Origin: Weissella muntiaci
Lineage (GTDB): Bacteria; Bacillota; Bacilli; Lactobacillales; Lactobacillaceae
Reading direction: 5' to 3'
DNA: 64,000 nucleotides
NCBI RefSeq assembly: GCF_008107635.1
Contig: NZ_SDGZ01000020.1
Coordinates: 1 to 64,000, forward strand
How positions within the stretch are numbered: position 1 is the stretch's first letter; every line of letters starts with the position of its first letter. Position numbers and translations under genes: made by a program. Below the pieces are notes generated by a model, which saw only the letters and a program-made list of their open reading frames with translations, ran no database searches and was not told the origin of the DNA. This document shows positions 8,175-17,553 of this stretch, in pieces.

Positions 8175-9031
8175 TACTTCTCCACTTTATCAAAATAGTC
8201 TAAGAAACTTACCAATAATTCAATATCTGCTCTAGTTTGTTGCTGAATTTCAATTAACGCTGCGTGAGCCAATGCAACCTGCTCCGCCAACGCTTTTTTT
8301 GCACCAGTATATCCTAATATTGCCGGATAACTTTGCTTATCCTCATCACCATCTTGTTCAAGGTCATTCAAATCATCTTGAATCTGAAAGGCCAAGCCGT
8401 ATGCTAAACCAAACCTTCTCAGTATTTCCACCACTGAAACGTCAACATCCGCTAAAATTCCACCGGCCTCTGCTGAATAAGCAATTAATGCCCCCGTTTT
8501 CAAATTATGAATCTTTATCACATCCACCAAGTCGATCTCTACAGCGTTAGTTGCCGCCATATCAAGAACTTGACCAGCCACCATCCCTTGCGGACCAGCC
8601 GCTTGTGCCAATTTTTGAACTAGTTGCACTTTTATCTGTGTCGAAACTGTGTCACCAACTGTCAACCATTCAAACGCTAAAGGTTGCAATGCATCACCCG
8701 CTAGAATCGCCAAGTCCTCACTATATTTGACGTGAGTCGTCGGTTGACCACGACGAACATCATCATTATCCATCGCAGGCAAATCATCATGGATTAACGA
8801 GTATGTGTGTATTAATTCCACCGCACCCGCATTCATCATTACGGTTTGCCTTTTTTGCCCGAAAGTCTCAGCGACTGCTAAGGTCAAAAGCGGTCTAATT
8901 CGCTTCCCACCATTGGTAACAGCATAGCGCATTGCGTCAATAAGCGATCCGTCACCCAAATCGTCAAAACTCGTCTGAAACATTTGTTCCAGTTCTGGTC
9001 GCACAAGTTCCGCATATCCAGCTAATCGCAT
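8174..9031 (-). CDS. ispA: Polyprenyl synthetase (farnesyl/geranylgeranyl diphosphate synthase)
   Basis: This 285-residue trans-prenyltransferase condenses isopentenyl diphosphate with allylic diphosphates for isoprenoid carrier synthesis. The first aspartate-rich motif is in LIHDDLPAMDNDDVRRG and the second in FQIQDDLNDLEQD. GGKRIRPLL near residue 40 binds the diphosphate. Chain length (C15 or C20) cannot be settled by eye. It is translationally linked to xseB upstream and tlyA downstream, the standard Firmicutes order. Confidence 0.93.
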   Translation of the reverse strand: MRLAGYAELVRPELEQMFQTSFDDLGDGSLIDAMRYAVTNGGKRIRPLLTLAVAETFGQKRQTVMMNAGAVELIHTYSLIHDDLPAMDNDDVRRGQPTTHVKYSEDLAILAGDALQPLAFEWLTVGDTVSTQIKVQLVQKLAQAAGPQGMVAGQVLDMAATNAVEIDLVDVIKIHNLKTGALIAYSAEAGGILADVDVSVVEILRRFGLAYGLAFQIQDDLNDLEQDGDEDKQSYPAILGYTGAKKALAEQVALAHAALIEIQQQTRADIELLVSFLDYFDKVEK

Positions 9032-9033
9032 GA

Positions 9034-9252
9034 TTAATCCTCTATTTCAAAATCGGATGTACTACCATCTTCGTTTACAATCTTTGCTAGACTTTGTTCA
9101 GCATCCTGTAAAGTTTTTTGCAAAGTCTTGGTTAACTTGACTCCCACTTCGAATTGTTCCAATGCCTCTTCTAAGGGTACATCGCCCTTTTCTAGTTGTG
9201 AAACAATCTGCTCCAACTTGCCCAAATCGTCTTCAAAAGTTGTCTTTGCCAT
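9034..9252 (-). CDS. xseB: Exodeoxyribonuclease VII small subunit
   Basis: This 72-residue protein starts [26 protein letters not shown] and continues FEVGVKL, the typical XseB helical hairpin that wraps XseA. With XseA it forms exonuclease VII, which degrades single-stranded DNA to oligonucleotides. Its ATG overlaps the xseA stop (TAATG). Confidence 0.96.
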   Translation of the reverse strand: MAKTTFEDDLGKLEQIVSQLEKGDVPLEEALEQFEVGVKLTKTLQKTLQDAEQSLAKIVNEDGSTSDFEIED

Positions 9253-10514
9253 TATTGCTCTTCTTTCTGTGTGATAGTCGCATTAACATGCCCATCGCTC
9301 AATCTTATGTCAATCGTTTCGTTAATTTCTACATCATTTATCGATCGAATTAGTCCATCTTCTTTTGTCACCAAACTATACCCACGCCCAAGAATTGCTA
9401 ATGGACTGACCAAATCTAATGCCTTAGCTGCTCGAATAAATTGTTGTTGCGCTCGCTCAACATATCGTTGCACCAACGGATCCAACTTTGGTACAACGAT
9501 CTCATAGCGATGACGTCGTTCCTGAACAGTCTTTTGCATCACCTGATACAATCGCTGCTGAACTTGATCCACGCGTTGTAAATGGCCTTCATAAAGTCGC
9601 TCGGGTTGTGTAAGCACATAACTTTGCATCAATCGTGTTAATCGCTGCTCCTGCTGGGTGATTTGAACTTGCATTCGTTGTGTTAATCGAGTTTGCAATT
9701 GTTGCAAATTATTCCATAAATCAAGTAATTGAATAGGAGTTGCTAATTCAGCGGCAGCCGTTGGTGTAGCAGCGCGCTGATCGGCTATATAATCTGCAAT
9801 CGTTGTATCCGTCTCATGCCCAACAGACGAGATGACCGGTATCGGCATTGTTAAAATTTCCTGAGCTAGTGTCTCATCATTAAAAGCCCATAAATCCTCG
9901 ATTGAGCCTCCGCCACGACCGATGATTAATGTATCAATTCCCGCAACTTCTTTCACAGCCTTTAATTGTTTCAAGAGTGAAGGAACTGCGCCTGCCCCTT
10001 GAACAACCGCCGGAAATAAAATTACTTCTGCAATTGGATAACGTCGCTGAACAGTCGTCAAGATGTCTCGAATTACCGCACCGCTCGGTGAAGTAATTAC
10101 CGCGATTTTCTTTGGAAACTTTTGAATCGGTCGTTGCAAGATACCGAAGGCACCAGCCTGTGACAACTTCGCCTTTAACTGTTCCAGTGCTTGGTAAAGC
10201 GCACCCACACCATCAGGCTCAATCTTACTAACAATCAAGCTATATGATCCATTTGGTGCATACAAATCGACGTGGCCAACAACATTGACTTTCATCCCTG
10301 CTTCAAGCTTAAAGGCCAATTTATCAAATAACCCCTTAAACATTGTTGCATTAATAACTGCCCCGTCATCTTTTAGCGAGAAATACTGATGTCCCGGGCG
10401 TTGCCGATAATTCGATACCTCAGCTGTTAAGTACACCTCTTTTAAATATGGATCTCCTGTAAATTTACGTTTTAGATACTTAGTTAAAGCACTAACTGTT
10501 AAATATTCTGCCAT
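9252..10514 (-). CDS. xseA: Exodeoxyribonuclease VII large subunit
   Basis: This 420-residue catalytic subunit has an N-terminal OB fold (residues 5-100) followed by the nuclease core with [12 protein letters not shown] and [19 protein letters not shown] long coiled-coil region (about 260-370) binds XseB copies. Length and motifs are complete. It overlaps folD by 16 nt and xseB by 1 nt in one operon. Confidence 0.97.
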   Translation of the reverse strand: MAEYLTVSALTKYLKRKFTGDPYLKEVYLTAEVSNYRQRPGHQYFSLKDDGAVINATMFKGLFDKLAFKLEAGMKVNVVGHVDLYAPNGSYSLIVSKIEPDGVGALYQALEQLKAKLSQAGAFGILQRPIQKFPKKIAVITSPSGAVIRDILTTVQRRYPIAEVILFPAVVQGAGAVPSLLKQLKAVKEVAGIDTLIIGRGGGSIEDLWAFNDETLAQEILTMPIPVISSVGHETDTTIADYIADQRAATPTAAAELATPIQLLDLWNNLQQLQTRLTQRMQVQITQQEQRLTRLMQSYVLTQPERLYEGHLQRVDQVQQRLYQVMQKTVQERRHRYEIVVPKLDPLVQRYVERAQQQFIRAAKALDLVSPLAILGRGYSLVTKEDGLIRSINDVEINETIDIRLSDGHVNATITQKEEQ

Positions 10515-11389
10515 GCTTGCTCCAATTCGATCTGATGGTGCTGTGCAGCTAACTCAACCGTTGTTTGTAGCAAGGTCGCAATCGTCATTGGACCAACACC
10601 ACCGGGTACAGGTGTAATTGCTGCGGCAACTTCCTGAGCGGAGGCAAAATCAACATCACCAGTCAGACTACCATCTGCAAGCCGGTTAATCCCTACGTCA
10701 ATCACCACCGCACCATCTTTCAAAGATGTTCCCTGTATTAAGCCTGCCTGCCCAACCGCGACGATTACTACATCAGCATCTGCAAGCAAATGCATTAATG
10801 TATCGCTCGGTGTATAGCGGTGCGCTAAAGTCACGGTCGCATTTGCTTGTTGTAACAGTGCAAACATTGGTCGACCAACCAATATCGAGCGTCCAACAAC
10901 CAAAGCATTTTTTCCTGCCAGATCAATCTGCTCATGCGCCAACATTGTCATAATACCTCTAGGAGTATTGGCAACTGGATAATATCCAGAACGGTTAGCA
11001 TACAACCTTCCAATATTTTCGGGATGGAATCCGTCAACATCCTTACTAGGATCAATGGTCTCTTGAATTAGCTCTTCATTAATATGTGCCGGAACTGGAC
11101 TTTGTACCAAAATTGCGTCAATTTTCGGATCCAGATTCAACTCCTTAATCTTCATCAATACGGTCACTTCGCTCACATCAGCCGTATATTTGATCGTCTG
11201 AGCATTCACTCCGGCCTTCTGAGCCGCACGTTCCTTATTTCGTACATAAATTTCACTGGCTGGATCATCACCAATTAGTATCACTGCCAAGCCAGGAATA
11301 ATTCCTTTTGTTTCTAAGTTTGCGGCTTGCACAGCAACCGCATCACGTAATCGTTTTGCGATTGCCTTTCCGTCGATTATAACTGCCAT
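10499..11389 (-). CDS. folD: Bifunctional methylene-THF dehydrogenase/cyclohydrolase
   Basis: This 296-residue FolD interconverts 5,10-methylene-THF and 10-formyl-THF in one-carbon metabolism. It has the substrate-site YVRNKERAAQKAG segment, ILVQSPVPAHI, NADP-binding GRSILVGRP and the signature PVPGGVGPMT. The start at 11389 follows GAGGTGG at 3 nt; an in-frame ATG four codons earlier lacks a site. It opens the folD-xseA-xseB-ispA-tlyA-argR-recN run. Confidence 0.97.
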   Translation of the reverse strand: MAVIIDGKAIAKRLRDAVAVQAANLETKGIIPGLAVILIGDDPASEIYVRNKERAAQKAGVNAQTIKYTADVSEVTVLMKIKELNLDPKIDAILVQSPVPAHINEELIQETIDPSKDVDGFHPENIGRLYANRSGYYPVANTPRGIMTMLAHEQIDLAGKNALVVGRSILVGRPMFALLQQANATVTLAHRYTPSDTLMHLLADADVVIVAVGQAGLIQGTSLKDGAVVIDVGINRLADGSLTGDVDFASAQEVAAAITPVPGGVGPMTIATLLQTTVELAAQHHQIELEQAWQNI

Positions 11390-11507
11390 GTGCCACCTCA
11401 ATTTTTATTCATTTCTCTGCATAAATCTTACCATAATTTGCTCAATTCTGCTTCCCACAATTAATTATTAATCGACAATTGACCATCATTATTAGTTCTA
11501 TACTTAT

Positions 11508-11544
11508 TAAAAAACTTGGCATGATTTTCAAGTCATCCCAAGTT
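11508..11544 (-). terminator. Terminator of the ECF S-component gene
   Basis: Arms AACTTGG-ATGA and TCAT-CCAAGTT flank an 8-nt loop, with a T run following on the minus strand. It separates the S-component gene from folD. Confidence 0.8.
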
Positions 11545-11556
11545 AGCTAAATATAA

Positions 11557-12087
11557 CTATTCAATTTTTGATATTCGCTGATACACCATAATCATCAAAA
11601 CGCCGATCGTCGCATTTGCGCCAATATTTAAACTCATATTGATCGCTCCTTGCATAAATACGAGCCGAGGAAACGAACCGTACACCCACATATCCCCCAA
11701 AGGCGCAATAATCAGCCAAACCAAAATATTGGCAATCACCTGCCATAAATTAAAAATCCAAAAACGTCTATTATTCAACTTGACGCTATCAAAAGCCATT
11801 CGATGTACTAATAAGCCTAGTAACAAGCCATAAATTCCATCTGCAATTACCCAAGTCCACCAAATCGTGTGTGATCCAACACCACTTAGAATCTGACCAA
11901 AAAATGCTACCAAGCCTGCGGCAATCGGGCCAAGTACTACTGCAATAAATGTTAGCCAGGCACTTGAGATCGATACCCCCATTCGATAGGTCGGCAGTGG
12001 CAAACCTAAGTAAGCGGAGAATACATAAAAAATTAGGACACCAATTAAAATACCAGCAAACCAGCTGCCAATGGATCTGTTATTCAT
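11557..12087 (-). CDS. ECF transporter S component (UPF0397 type)
   Basis: This 176-residue membrane protein has about five hydrophobic helices. The ordered landmarks WWTWVIADGIYGLLLGL, NLWQVIANILVWLIIAPLGD and VFMQGAINMSLNIG match the UPF0397 family of substrate-binding S components for energy-coupling factor vitamin importers. The vitamin is not identifiable from sequence. No ATPase or T component lies nearby, so it probably uses the shared group II ECF module. GGAGG precedes the ATG by 6 nt. It lies 21 nt after the unknown gene at 12109. Confidence 0.85.
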   Translation of the reverse strand: MNNRSIGSWFAGILIGVLIFYVFSAYLGLPLPTYRMGVSISSAWLTFIAVVLGPIAAGLVAFFGQILSGVGSHTIWWTWVIADGIYGLLLGLLVHRMAFDSVKLNNRRFWIFNLWQVIANILVWLIIAPLGDMWVYGSFPRLVFMQGAINMSLNIGANATIGVLMIMVYQRISKIE

Positions 12088-12108
12088 TCCCTGCCTCCAA
12101 TTTGGATG

Positions 12109-12582
12109 TTATTCTGACTCGGCATCATCTTCTGTGTCTGCTATTGTGGCGGCAGCTTGAATCGCCTGGATTTTTTCCGTAAAGAAATTGGTGATTTTGT
12201 GTTCCACCGACTCAACATCATCCAAATAAGCTGCAACCGAAGCCGCCAATTCAATTTTCAACCCTGATTTGCTAACTAAAGGATGTTCCACAATCATATA
12301 AAGGTTTACATCTTTACTAGGATCATTAATAACAATTTTGCTAATCGCATTTACATAACGCAACGGTAAATTAATCAGACTACTCTCTACACGCAGCGAA
12401 ATTGGCTCATCCCCAGAGATTATCATCTCTGAACTAATAATCTGACCATCCTTCAATTCCTTTGTTGCGAAATTGAATAAGTCATCCAAGTTGATCTCCG
12501 CGGTATCTGCAGCTGTAAAACTCTTACTCTTGATTTGTTCGTTTTTAAGAATCTCAATAAATTCGTTTCCAGTCAATTCCAT
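12109..12582 (-). CDS. Uncharacterised acidic cytosolic protein
   Basis: This 157-residue protein has no signal peptide or membrane segment and an acidic tail ending EDDAESE. I do not recognise a family. The mix of predicted beta segments (IISSEMIISG, PISLRVESSLINLP, LYMIVEH) followed by a helical end (IELAASVAAYLDD, FFTEKIQAIQAAA) suggests a compact alpha/beta domain. It probably shares a transcript with the downstream ECF S component (21 nt apart); a functional link between them is only positional. Confidence 0.7.
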   Translation of the reverse strand: MELTGNEFIEILKNEQIKSKSFTAADTAEINLDDLFNFATKELKDGQIISSEMIISGDEPISLRVESSLINLPLRYVNAISKIVINDPSKDVNLYMIVEHPLVSKSGLKIELAASVAAYLDDVESVEHKITNFFTEKIQAIQAAATIADTEDDAESE

Positions 12583-12637
12583 GTAAAACTCTTTTCCACA
12601 ATATATTCGATACTTTCAGTTTAGCATACTAACAAAA

Positions 12638-12680
12638 AGAAGCCCGCGACACAAGTTCATGTCACCAGCTCCCAATCAAA
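12638..12680 (-). terminator. Terminator of the glcK operon
   Basis: On the minus strand an AGC...GACA arm pairs with TGTGTC...GCT over 11 bp with one G-G mismatch, followed by TCTTTTTG. It lies just after the glucokinase stop. Confidence 0.7.
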
Positions 12681-12688
12681 ATATCACT

Positions 12689-13666
12689 CTATGCCAAAGC
12701 GCGCTCTGAATTTTTTGCCAATGATGCAGCTCCATATACACCTGCATCATTTCCCAATTCAGCTAATTTGACTTGTGTAACATCACGGGTTGTCTTGAAA
12801 GCAAATTCCTTAAAGTTCTTTTCAACACGTTCCAATAAGAACTTACCGGCGGCTGAGACACCGCCACCAATTACGATTGATGACGGATTTAAGATATTTG
12901 CAAGATTTGCTGAAGCCAATCCTAGGTAATAAGCGACCTTATCAACAACTTCATTTGCCAAATAATCATTTTCCTTAGCTAAATCAAAGACAATCTTTGA
13001 TGTCACTTCTTCACCGTTGTTAATCATCGCCTTCAACTTTGAATTACCAACATAGGCCTCTGCAAAGTCTTGTGCCAAATGGACGACGCCGGTTGCTGAA
13101 GCATATTGTTCCAAGCAGCCATAGTTACCACAAGTACATAGGTAGCCATGTGGTTCAACAATCATATGCCCAACTTCACCTGCCGCACCATTAGTACCAT
13201 GAACCAGCTTACCATCATTGATCAAACCACCACCAACTCCAGTTCCCAAGGTAATAAATGATACTTCGGGGTCATTGTTTCCAGCTCCCCGCCATTGTTC
13301 ACCAAGTGCAGCAGCATTTGCATCATTGTCTAAAGTCAATGGTAGGCCAGTCGCAGTCTCGATATCTTTGCGAACTGTTTGCAAGTCCTTCCAGTTCAGG
13401 TTGAAAGCACCTTGAACGGTTCCGTTTTCGATATCAACGGTTCCCGGTGTTCCCATTCCAATTCCGATAATTCGATCGCGATCCAATTGATAAAGATCAA
13501 GATGATGATTAATCGATTCCACAATATCCGGTACGATATGCGCACCCTCTTCTAAGATGTTTGTCCGAATCGACCATTTTTGTTGAATATCGCCATCAGC
13601 CGTTAAAATTGCAAATTTAATGGTCGTCCCGCCTAAATCGACACCGATTAATTTATCCTTAACCAT
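12689..13666 (-). CDS. glcK: ROK-family glucokinase
   Basis: This 325-residue ROK kinase phosphorylates glucose to glucose-6-phosphate. ATP-binding IGVDLGGTTIKFA is at residues 6-18. The ROK zinc/structural motif GHMIVEPHGYLCTCGNYGC and EQYAS follows, and the catalytic Asp lies in LTLDNDANAAALGEQ. The start at 13666 has AAGGAGAA 8 nt upstream; an ATG nine codons earlier contains that Shine-Dalgarno within its reading frame. It follows yqgQ, rhomboid and fau on the same strand, a conserved Lactobacillaceae order. Confidence 0.95.
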   Translation of the reverse strand: MVKDKLIGVDLGGTTIKFAILTADGDIQQKWSIRTNILEEGAHIVPDIVESINHHLDLYQLDRDRIIGIGMGTPGTVDIENGTVQGAFNLNWKDLQTVRKDIETATGLPLTLDNDANAAALGEQWRGAGNNDPEVSFITLGTGVGGGLINDGKLVHGTNGAAGEVGHMIVEPHGYLCTCGNYGCLEQYASATGVVHLAQDFAEAYVGNSKLKAMINNGEEVTSKIVFDLAKENDYLANEVVDKVAYYLGLASANLANILNPSSIVIGGGVSAAGKFLLERVEKNFKEFAFKTTRDVTQVKLAELGNDAGVYGAASLAKNSERALA

Positions 13667-13777
13667 TTTTAATTCTCCTTCACTATCAATCAATATTAAT
13701 TAACACTCTAAGTCACTATAAAATAATACCAGAAATAATTTCTGATTTAAAGCAATTTATGAAAACGATTTCAGAAA

Positions 13778-13993
13778 TTAATTATTTCCGTTACGTCGCT
13801 CTTCCAGTTCATGCTCATGGGTCAAGACCAATTTGATTTGTCCGTATTCCTTAATATCTAACAAACCTGCTTTATACATGTTGTCAATTTCTAGTGCTGC
13901 CAATTCAATATCCCAAAGTCGTTTTCCAACATGAATGTAAATGTCGTAACGCTTTAGTAAATCTAGCACATCAATAAAAGTTCGCATAACCAT
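13778..13993 (-). CDS. yqgQ: YqgQ family protein
   Basis: This 71-residue cytosolic protein matches the small YqgQ (DUF910) family. It opens with RTFIDVLDLLKRYDIYIHVGKRLWDIELAALEIDNMYKAGLL in pieces typical of the helical bundle that binds single-stranded nucleic acid in Bacillus YqgQ; function is not established. The ATG has GGGGG 6 nt upstream and the gene overlaps the end of the rhomboid gene by 23 nt, so it is coupled. It is always found beside glucokinase in this group. Confidence 0.9.
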   Translation of the reverse strand: MVMRTFIDVLDLLKRYDIYIHVGKRLWDIELAALEIDNMYKAGLLDIKEYGQIKLVLTHEHELEERRNGNN

Positions 13994-14684
13994 GATTAAC
14001 CCCCAGGATGATCAAGGCGACCACCATTCCAATCGTTACTATAATACTTAGACTACGGACGAGTTCAGGCATTTTAAAACGATTTGCCAAAACACGATGA
14101 CTTATCAAGATTGGTGTAAAGACAATCCCACCAAGTACACCACCAATGTGTGCCCACAAATCAATATTGCTTGCAAACAAACTTGTCGCCATCGATAGAA
14201 TTACCAGTACTCCAATCGTTCGAGCCTGATCACCCCAAAATCCCTGCCAACGAGCTAGTACACCAAGTACGATAAACGTTCCAAACAGTCCATAAATCGC
14301 TCCACTAGCACCAGCAGAGATTACATTCACGCTACCAAAGGCCATCCCAAACAGATTACCAATTACATCTGTTACTAAAAATAAACCTAAATAACGCCAT
14401 GAACCGATTGCCTGTTCTAGTAACCGACCAATCCAATACAAAATTACAAGGTTAAAAGTAATGTGCATCCAAGTGATATGCAAGAACCCAGCTGTTATCA
14501 AACGCCACCATTCATTATCCAATAAAATTGATGGTGTAAAACTTGCCCCAAATTGGAACAACACATGCGTTGAGATCGTCAATCCACCAGCCACATAAAC
14601 TTCCGCTAAATAAATAATTACCATCAGAATGATCAAGATTAAGTTTATCGGTTGGACTTTAAATTCAGCTTTTATGTTTTTCAT
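13971..14684 (-). CDS. Rhomboid intramembrane serine protease (GluP type)
   Basis: This 237-residue polytopic protease cleaves substrates within the membrane. The catalytic serine is in GASGAIYG (Ser127) and the histidine in WAHIGGVLGG (His179); the oxyanion HITFN (74-78) is present. Six to seven hydrophobic helices can be drawn. It starts 4 nt after the cyclo-ligase stop and overlaps yqgQ. The paralogue in Bacillus (GluP/YqgP) sits in the same glucokinase context. Confidence 0.94.
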   Translation of the reverse strand: MKNIKAEFKVQPINLILIILMVIIYLAEVYVAGGLTISTHVLFQFGASFTPSILLDNEWWRLITAGFLHITWMHITFNLVILYWIGRLLEQAIGSWRYLGLFLVTDVIGNLFGMAFGSVNVISAGASGAIYGLFGTFIVLGVLARWQGFWGDQARTIGVLVILSMATSLFASNIDLWAHIGGVLGGIVFTPILISHRVLANRFKMPELVRSLSIIVTIGMVVALIILGVNHGYANFY

Positions 14685-14688
14685 CTAA

Positions 14689-15240
14689 TCATTCCTCTTC
14701 ATCCAGAATCAAAACTCGATCCATCTTGATATCAGTTGGCTCAATCGGCCATAGCGGTTTATTCCAGTAATTTGCCTCAATTGTTGTGGCAACTTTTATA
14801 CCCGAAGCTTGCTGCAACCAACGATCATAATACCCGCCACCAAAACCGACTCGATCGCCAGTTTCCGAGTAAGCCAATCCTGGTACTAGTACCACATCAA
14901 ACTGATCCGCTTGAATTAACTGTGTACCTTTAGGTTCTAACATACCAAATTTATGCCGTGTGTATTCTGTCCGCTCCGATATCTCGACAAACTCCATTTG
15001 TCGACGTGGTAAAACTCGTGGCAGTCCAACGTGTTTGTTTTGCAGCAAGGCCGTCTGAATCAATAGCGTGGTTTGCAATTCAAAATCCTGTGCTAATGAT
15101 AAAGCAACGGTGTCAGCCGCCTCCCATTCAGGCAAACTAGTTATTTGTTGTACGAGCTTTTGCATTAATTGGGTGTGCTCGGCAAGCGTTAGTGCCTTTA
15201 AATTCGCACTCGCCACTTGTCGGATCTCATCTTTATTCAT
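14689..15240 (-). CDS. 5-formyltetrahydrofolate cyclo-ligase
   Basis: This 183-residue enzyme converts 5-formyl-THF to 5,10-methenyl-THF with ATP. The signature VPGLAYSETGDRVGFGGGYYD in its two halves and RVLILDEE at the end are clear. It is the first gene of the fau-rhomboid-yqgQ-glcK block. In several lactobacilli rpmG lies between this gene and the PBP; no such ORF fits in the 145-nt gap here. Confidence 0.94.
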   Translation of the reverse strand: MNKDEIRQVASANLKALTLAEHTQLMQKLVQQITSLPEWEAADTVALSLAQDFELQTTLLIQTALLQNKHVGLPRVLPRRQMEFVEISERTEYTRHKFGMLEPKGTQLIQADQFDVVLVPGLAYSETGDRVGFGGGYYDRWLQQASGIKVATTIEANYWNKPLWPIEPTDIKMDRVLILDEEE

Positions 15241-15324
15241 TAGATACTTCCTAACTATCTATCTCTGTACAATTCCCTAATTCTACCACAGTCATATGAA
15301 CTGAACGTTTACTTTTATTAAATA

Positions 15325-15376
15325 CAAAAAAATCTACCAAATTTAGATTAAACATCTAAACCCCGTAGATTTTTAT
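15325..15376. terminator. Terminator behind the PBP gene
   Basis: AAAATCTAC (about 15328-15337) pairs with GTAGATTTT (15365-15373) around an inner TTTAGAT/ATCTAAA stem. T runs are present on both sides. Confidence 0.75.
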
Positions 15377-15385
15377 ATTTTTGAC

Positions 15386-17446
15386 TTATGAATTCGCGGA
15401 CGCGTTCAAGGTGTCTTTATCTTCAACATCCTCGAGCACTTTCTCCCAGATTTCATACGTCGAATTAATATTTGGATTACTTTCGTTACCAGACGGTACA
15501 TCAGGGAAGACAACCGCAACGGCTACATTTGAATTTGGCACAAATGAAATTGCTGTATTAGCAGTCGTCGATACGCCATTTGTAAATGTTTCAGCTGTTC
15601 CAGTCTTCATACTTACGTTAACTGGCAAAGTCTTGATCTTTGATCCACCAGTCACGTACGGACTACTTCCGTGCGATACCAGATTCATCCCATTCCAAAT
15701 CACGTTTCTTTCGGCTTCGGTCCAACCAACGGTTCCTAAAATCCGCGTTGGAATTTGTTCCAACGTAGCCTTGGCCCCATTAACACCTGGTTGTTGAATT
15801 GCTTCAACTAAATGCGGTTGAACTCGGTAACCACCATTAGCAATGGTTGCTACATATTGTGCTAGTTGAATTGTTGTAAATGTATCATATTGTCCAAACG
15901 ATTCATCAAGTGCCAACCCGATATCGCTGGCCGAAGTTGAACCCTTAAGTCCAGAAATCTCTCCCGGTAGGTCAATCCCAGTCTTGACCCCCATTCCAAA
16001 ACGGGCCAAGCCGTTTCGCATGGTACTAAAGATACTTGTATCCAGACCTGACAAACTCATTCCGGATGAATAGTTCAACCCACCCATCTTCAGCATCAAT
16101 TGCATAACATATGAATTTGATGAAACTTCCAAAGCTTCTGAAGCAGTTAGCGAAGTGTTGTGACTTCCATCTGTATTAAACCACGACGACTTAGATGCAG
16201 TTCCAGCAATTTTGATTGGTTGATCCGTTAACGTGTTATTAGATGGTGTAATAACACCTTGCATTAGCCCCGTCGTAATCATTGCTGGCTTAACAACGGA
16301 TCCCATAACCTGAGCCTTATTAACGTTTGCAGCATCATTGTCCGTCAAATCACCCGTTGAGTTATCGCGGTCAACTCCAACCATTGCATAAATGCCACCA
16401 GTTTTCGGATTAAGCACAACTGCATAACCACCGGTTGCTGACCCGCTCGGAATATTATTCTTGATAATCGTCCGCACATCGTCTTGAAGTTTACTATTCA
16501 AACTCAAAATCAAATTTGAACCAGCTTTACCACTGTAAACTGTCTTAGATGTCGTTTCACCCGTCTTTGGATCTGTCGTAATCTGAACACGTTTTTTGGT
16601 TCCCTTTAGTTGAGCTTCGTATTGCTTCTCAAGGAAAGAAACACCAACCATGTCATCGCGACTATAGCCCTGACTTAGTAACTGATTGATTGAATCATCA
16701 GGCACCTTACCTTCTGTTCCAATCAAACTCTTAATATCATCACCAGCTGGATACGCCCGCGTATAGTACATTCCAACGTTGATACCCGGCATTGTCGATT
16801 GTCGCTCACCAATTGCGGCAATCTCTTCGTCTGTGACATCCGCCGTTTTAATCTGAACTGTAGATAACGCATAAGCATTTGTCATCTTTTGGAAGATCAT
16901 TGCATTATTAACTTGTTTATTTGAAAGCGGGAACTCGCTCTTATGATCAACGACATATTTTTTAGCTTGCTTAACAAAAGTATCCGTCGTTGGTGCATAC
17001 TGAATACCAGCTTTTTTAGCGACAGCCTTAGCTCGTCCAGCATCTAAAATGTAGTAGCCCGCATAATTACTATCTGATAGCTGTGTGGTCTCAATACTTA
17101 CGAACTTACCAACATTATTGGCTACCTTATACATTTGTGCATCTGTGACACTCTGTGGCTTAGTATACTGAATTGAGTGGGTACCTGTGTTCGAAACAAG
17201 TAACTTTCCAGAGCTATCTACAATCTCACCACGACGAACATTTTCCTCTTGAATACTCGTGGTGTTGCTTGAAACTGCTGCCTTATATGTCGAATAGTTA
17301 GCGATCTGCAATGTGTACGCCTTAAATGCCAGCGCCCCTAACATTACAACGACGACGCCCATTAGAATATTTAGTCGCGCAGGAATTCGTGATAATGAGG
17401 TCATCCCCCCACGTTTCTTCTGGCGCCGCTTTTCTGGTGATTTCAT
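15386..17446 (-). CDS. Class B penicillin-binding protein (PBP2B-like transpeptidase)
   Basis: This 686-residue monofunctional transpeptidase cross-links peptidoglycan. There is a cytoplasmic RRQKKR stretch and a single membrane anchor around residues 25-47. A dimerisation region (RRGEIVDSSGKLLVSN) leads to the transpeptidase domain with SVVK (about residue 380), SSN (EVSSNSYVM) and KTG (MKTGTAETF). No PASTA repeats are seen, which favours PBP2B/PBP2 over PBP2x. It lies upstream of the folate/rhomboid/glucokinase block as in other Lactobacillaceae. Confidence 0.93.
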   Translation of the reverse strand: MKSPEKRRQKKRGGMTSLSRIPARLNILMGVVVVMLGALAFKAYTLQIANYSTYKAAVSSNTTSIQEENVRRGEIVDSSGKLLVSNTGTHSIQYTKPQSVTDAQMYKVANNVGKFVSIETTQLSDSNYAGYYILDAGRAKAVAKKAGIQYAPTTDTFVKQAKKYVVDHKSEFPLSNKQVNNAMIFQKMTNAYALSTVQIKTADVTDEEIAAIGERQSTMPGINVGMYYTRAYPAGDDIKSLIGTEGKVPDDSINQLLSQGYSRDDMVGVSFLEKQYEAQLKGTKKRVQITTDPKTGETTSKTVYSGKAGSNLILSLNSKLQDDVRTIIKNNIPSGSATGGYAVVLNPKTGGIYAMVGVDRDNSTGDLTDNDAANVNKAQVMGSVVKPAMITTGLMQGVITPSNNTLTDQPIKIAGTASKSSWFNTDGSHNTSLTASEALEVSSNSYVMQLMLKMGGLNYSSGMSLSGLDTSIFSTMRNGLARFGMGVKTGIDLPGEISGLKGSTSASDIGLALDESFGQYDTFTTIQLAQYVATIANGGYRVQPHLVEAIQQPGVNGAKATLEQIPTRILGTVGWTEAERNVIWNGMNLVSHGSSPYVTGGSKIKTLPVNVSMKTGTAETFTNGVSTTANTAISFVPNSNVAVAVVFPDVPSGNESNPNINSTYEIWEKVLEDVEDKDTLNASANS

Positions 17447-17553
17447 GGTTTTAACCTTTTTTCTTCCTAATTTTCAACGCTTTTAATTGTATCACAAATC
17501 ATTTGTGCTTTAATAAGAGTATTAGTTTTCAAATAACGAGGAAAGTCAAACCT

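Noticed and set aside
15241-15385. Expected rpmG (L33) gene between the PBP and cyclo-ligase
   Set aside because: The gap is 145 nt and is mostly a terminator; no CXXC-containing frame fits.
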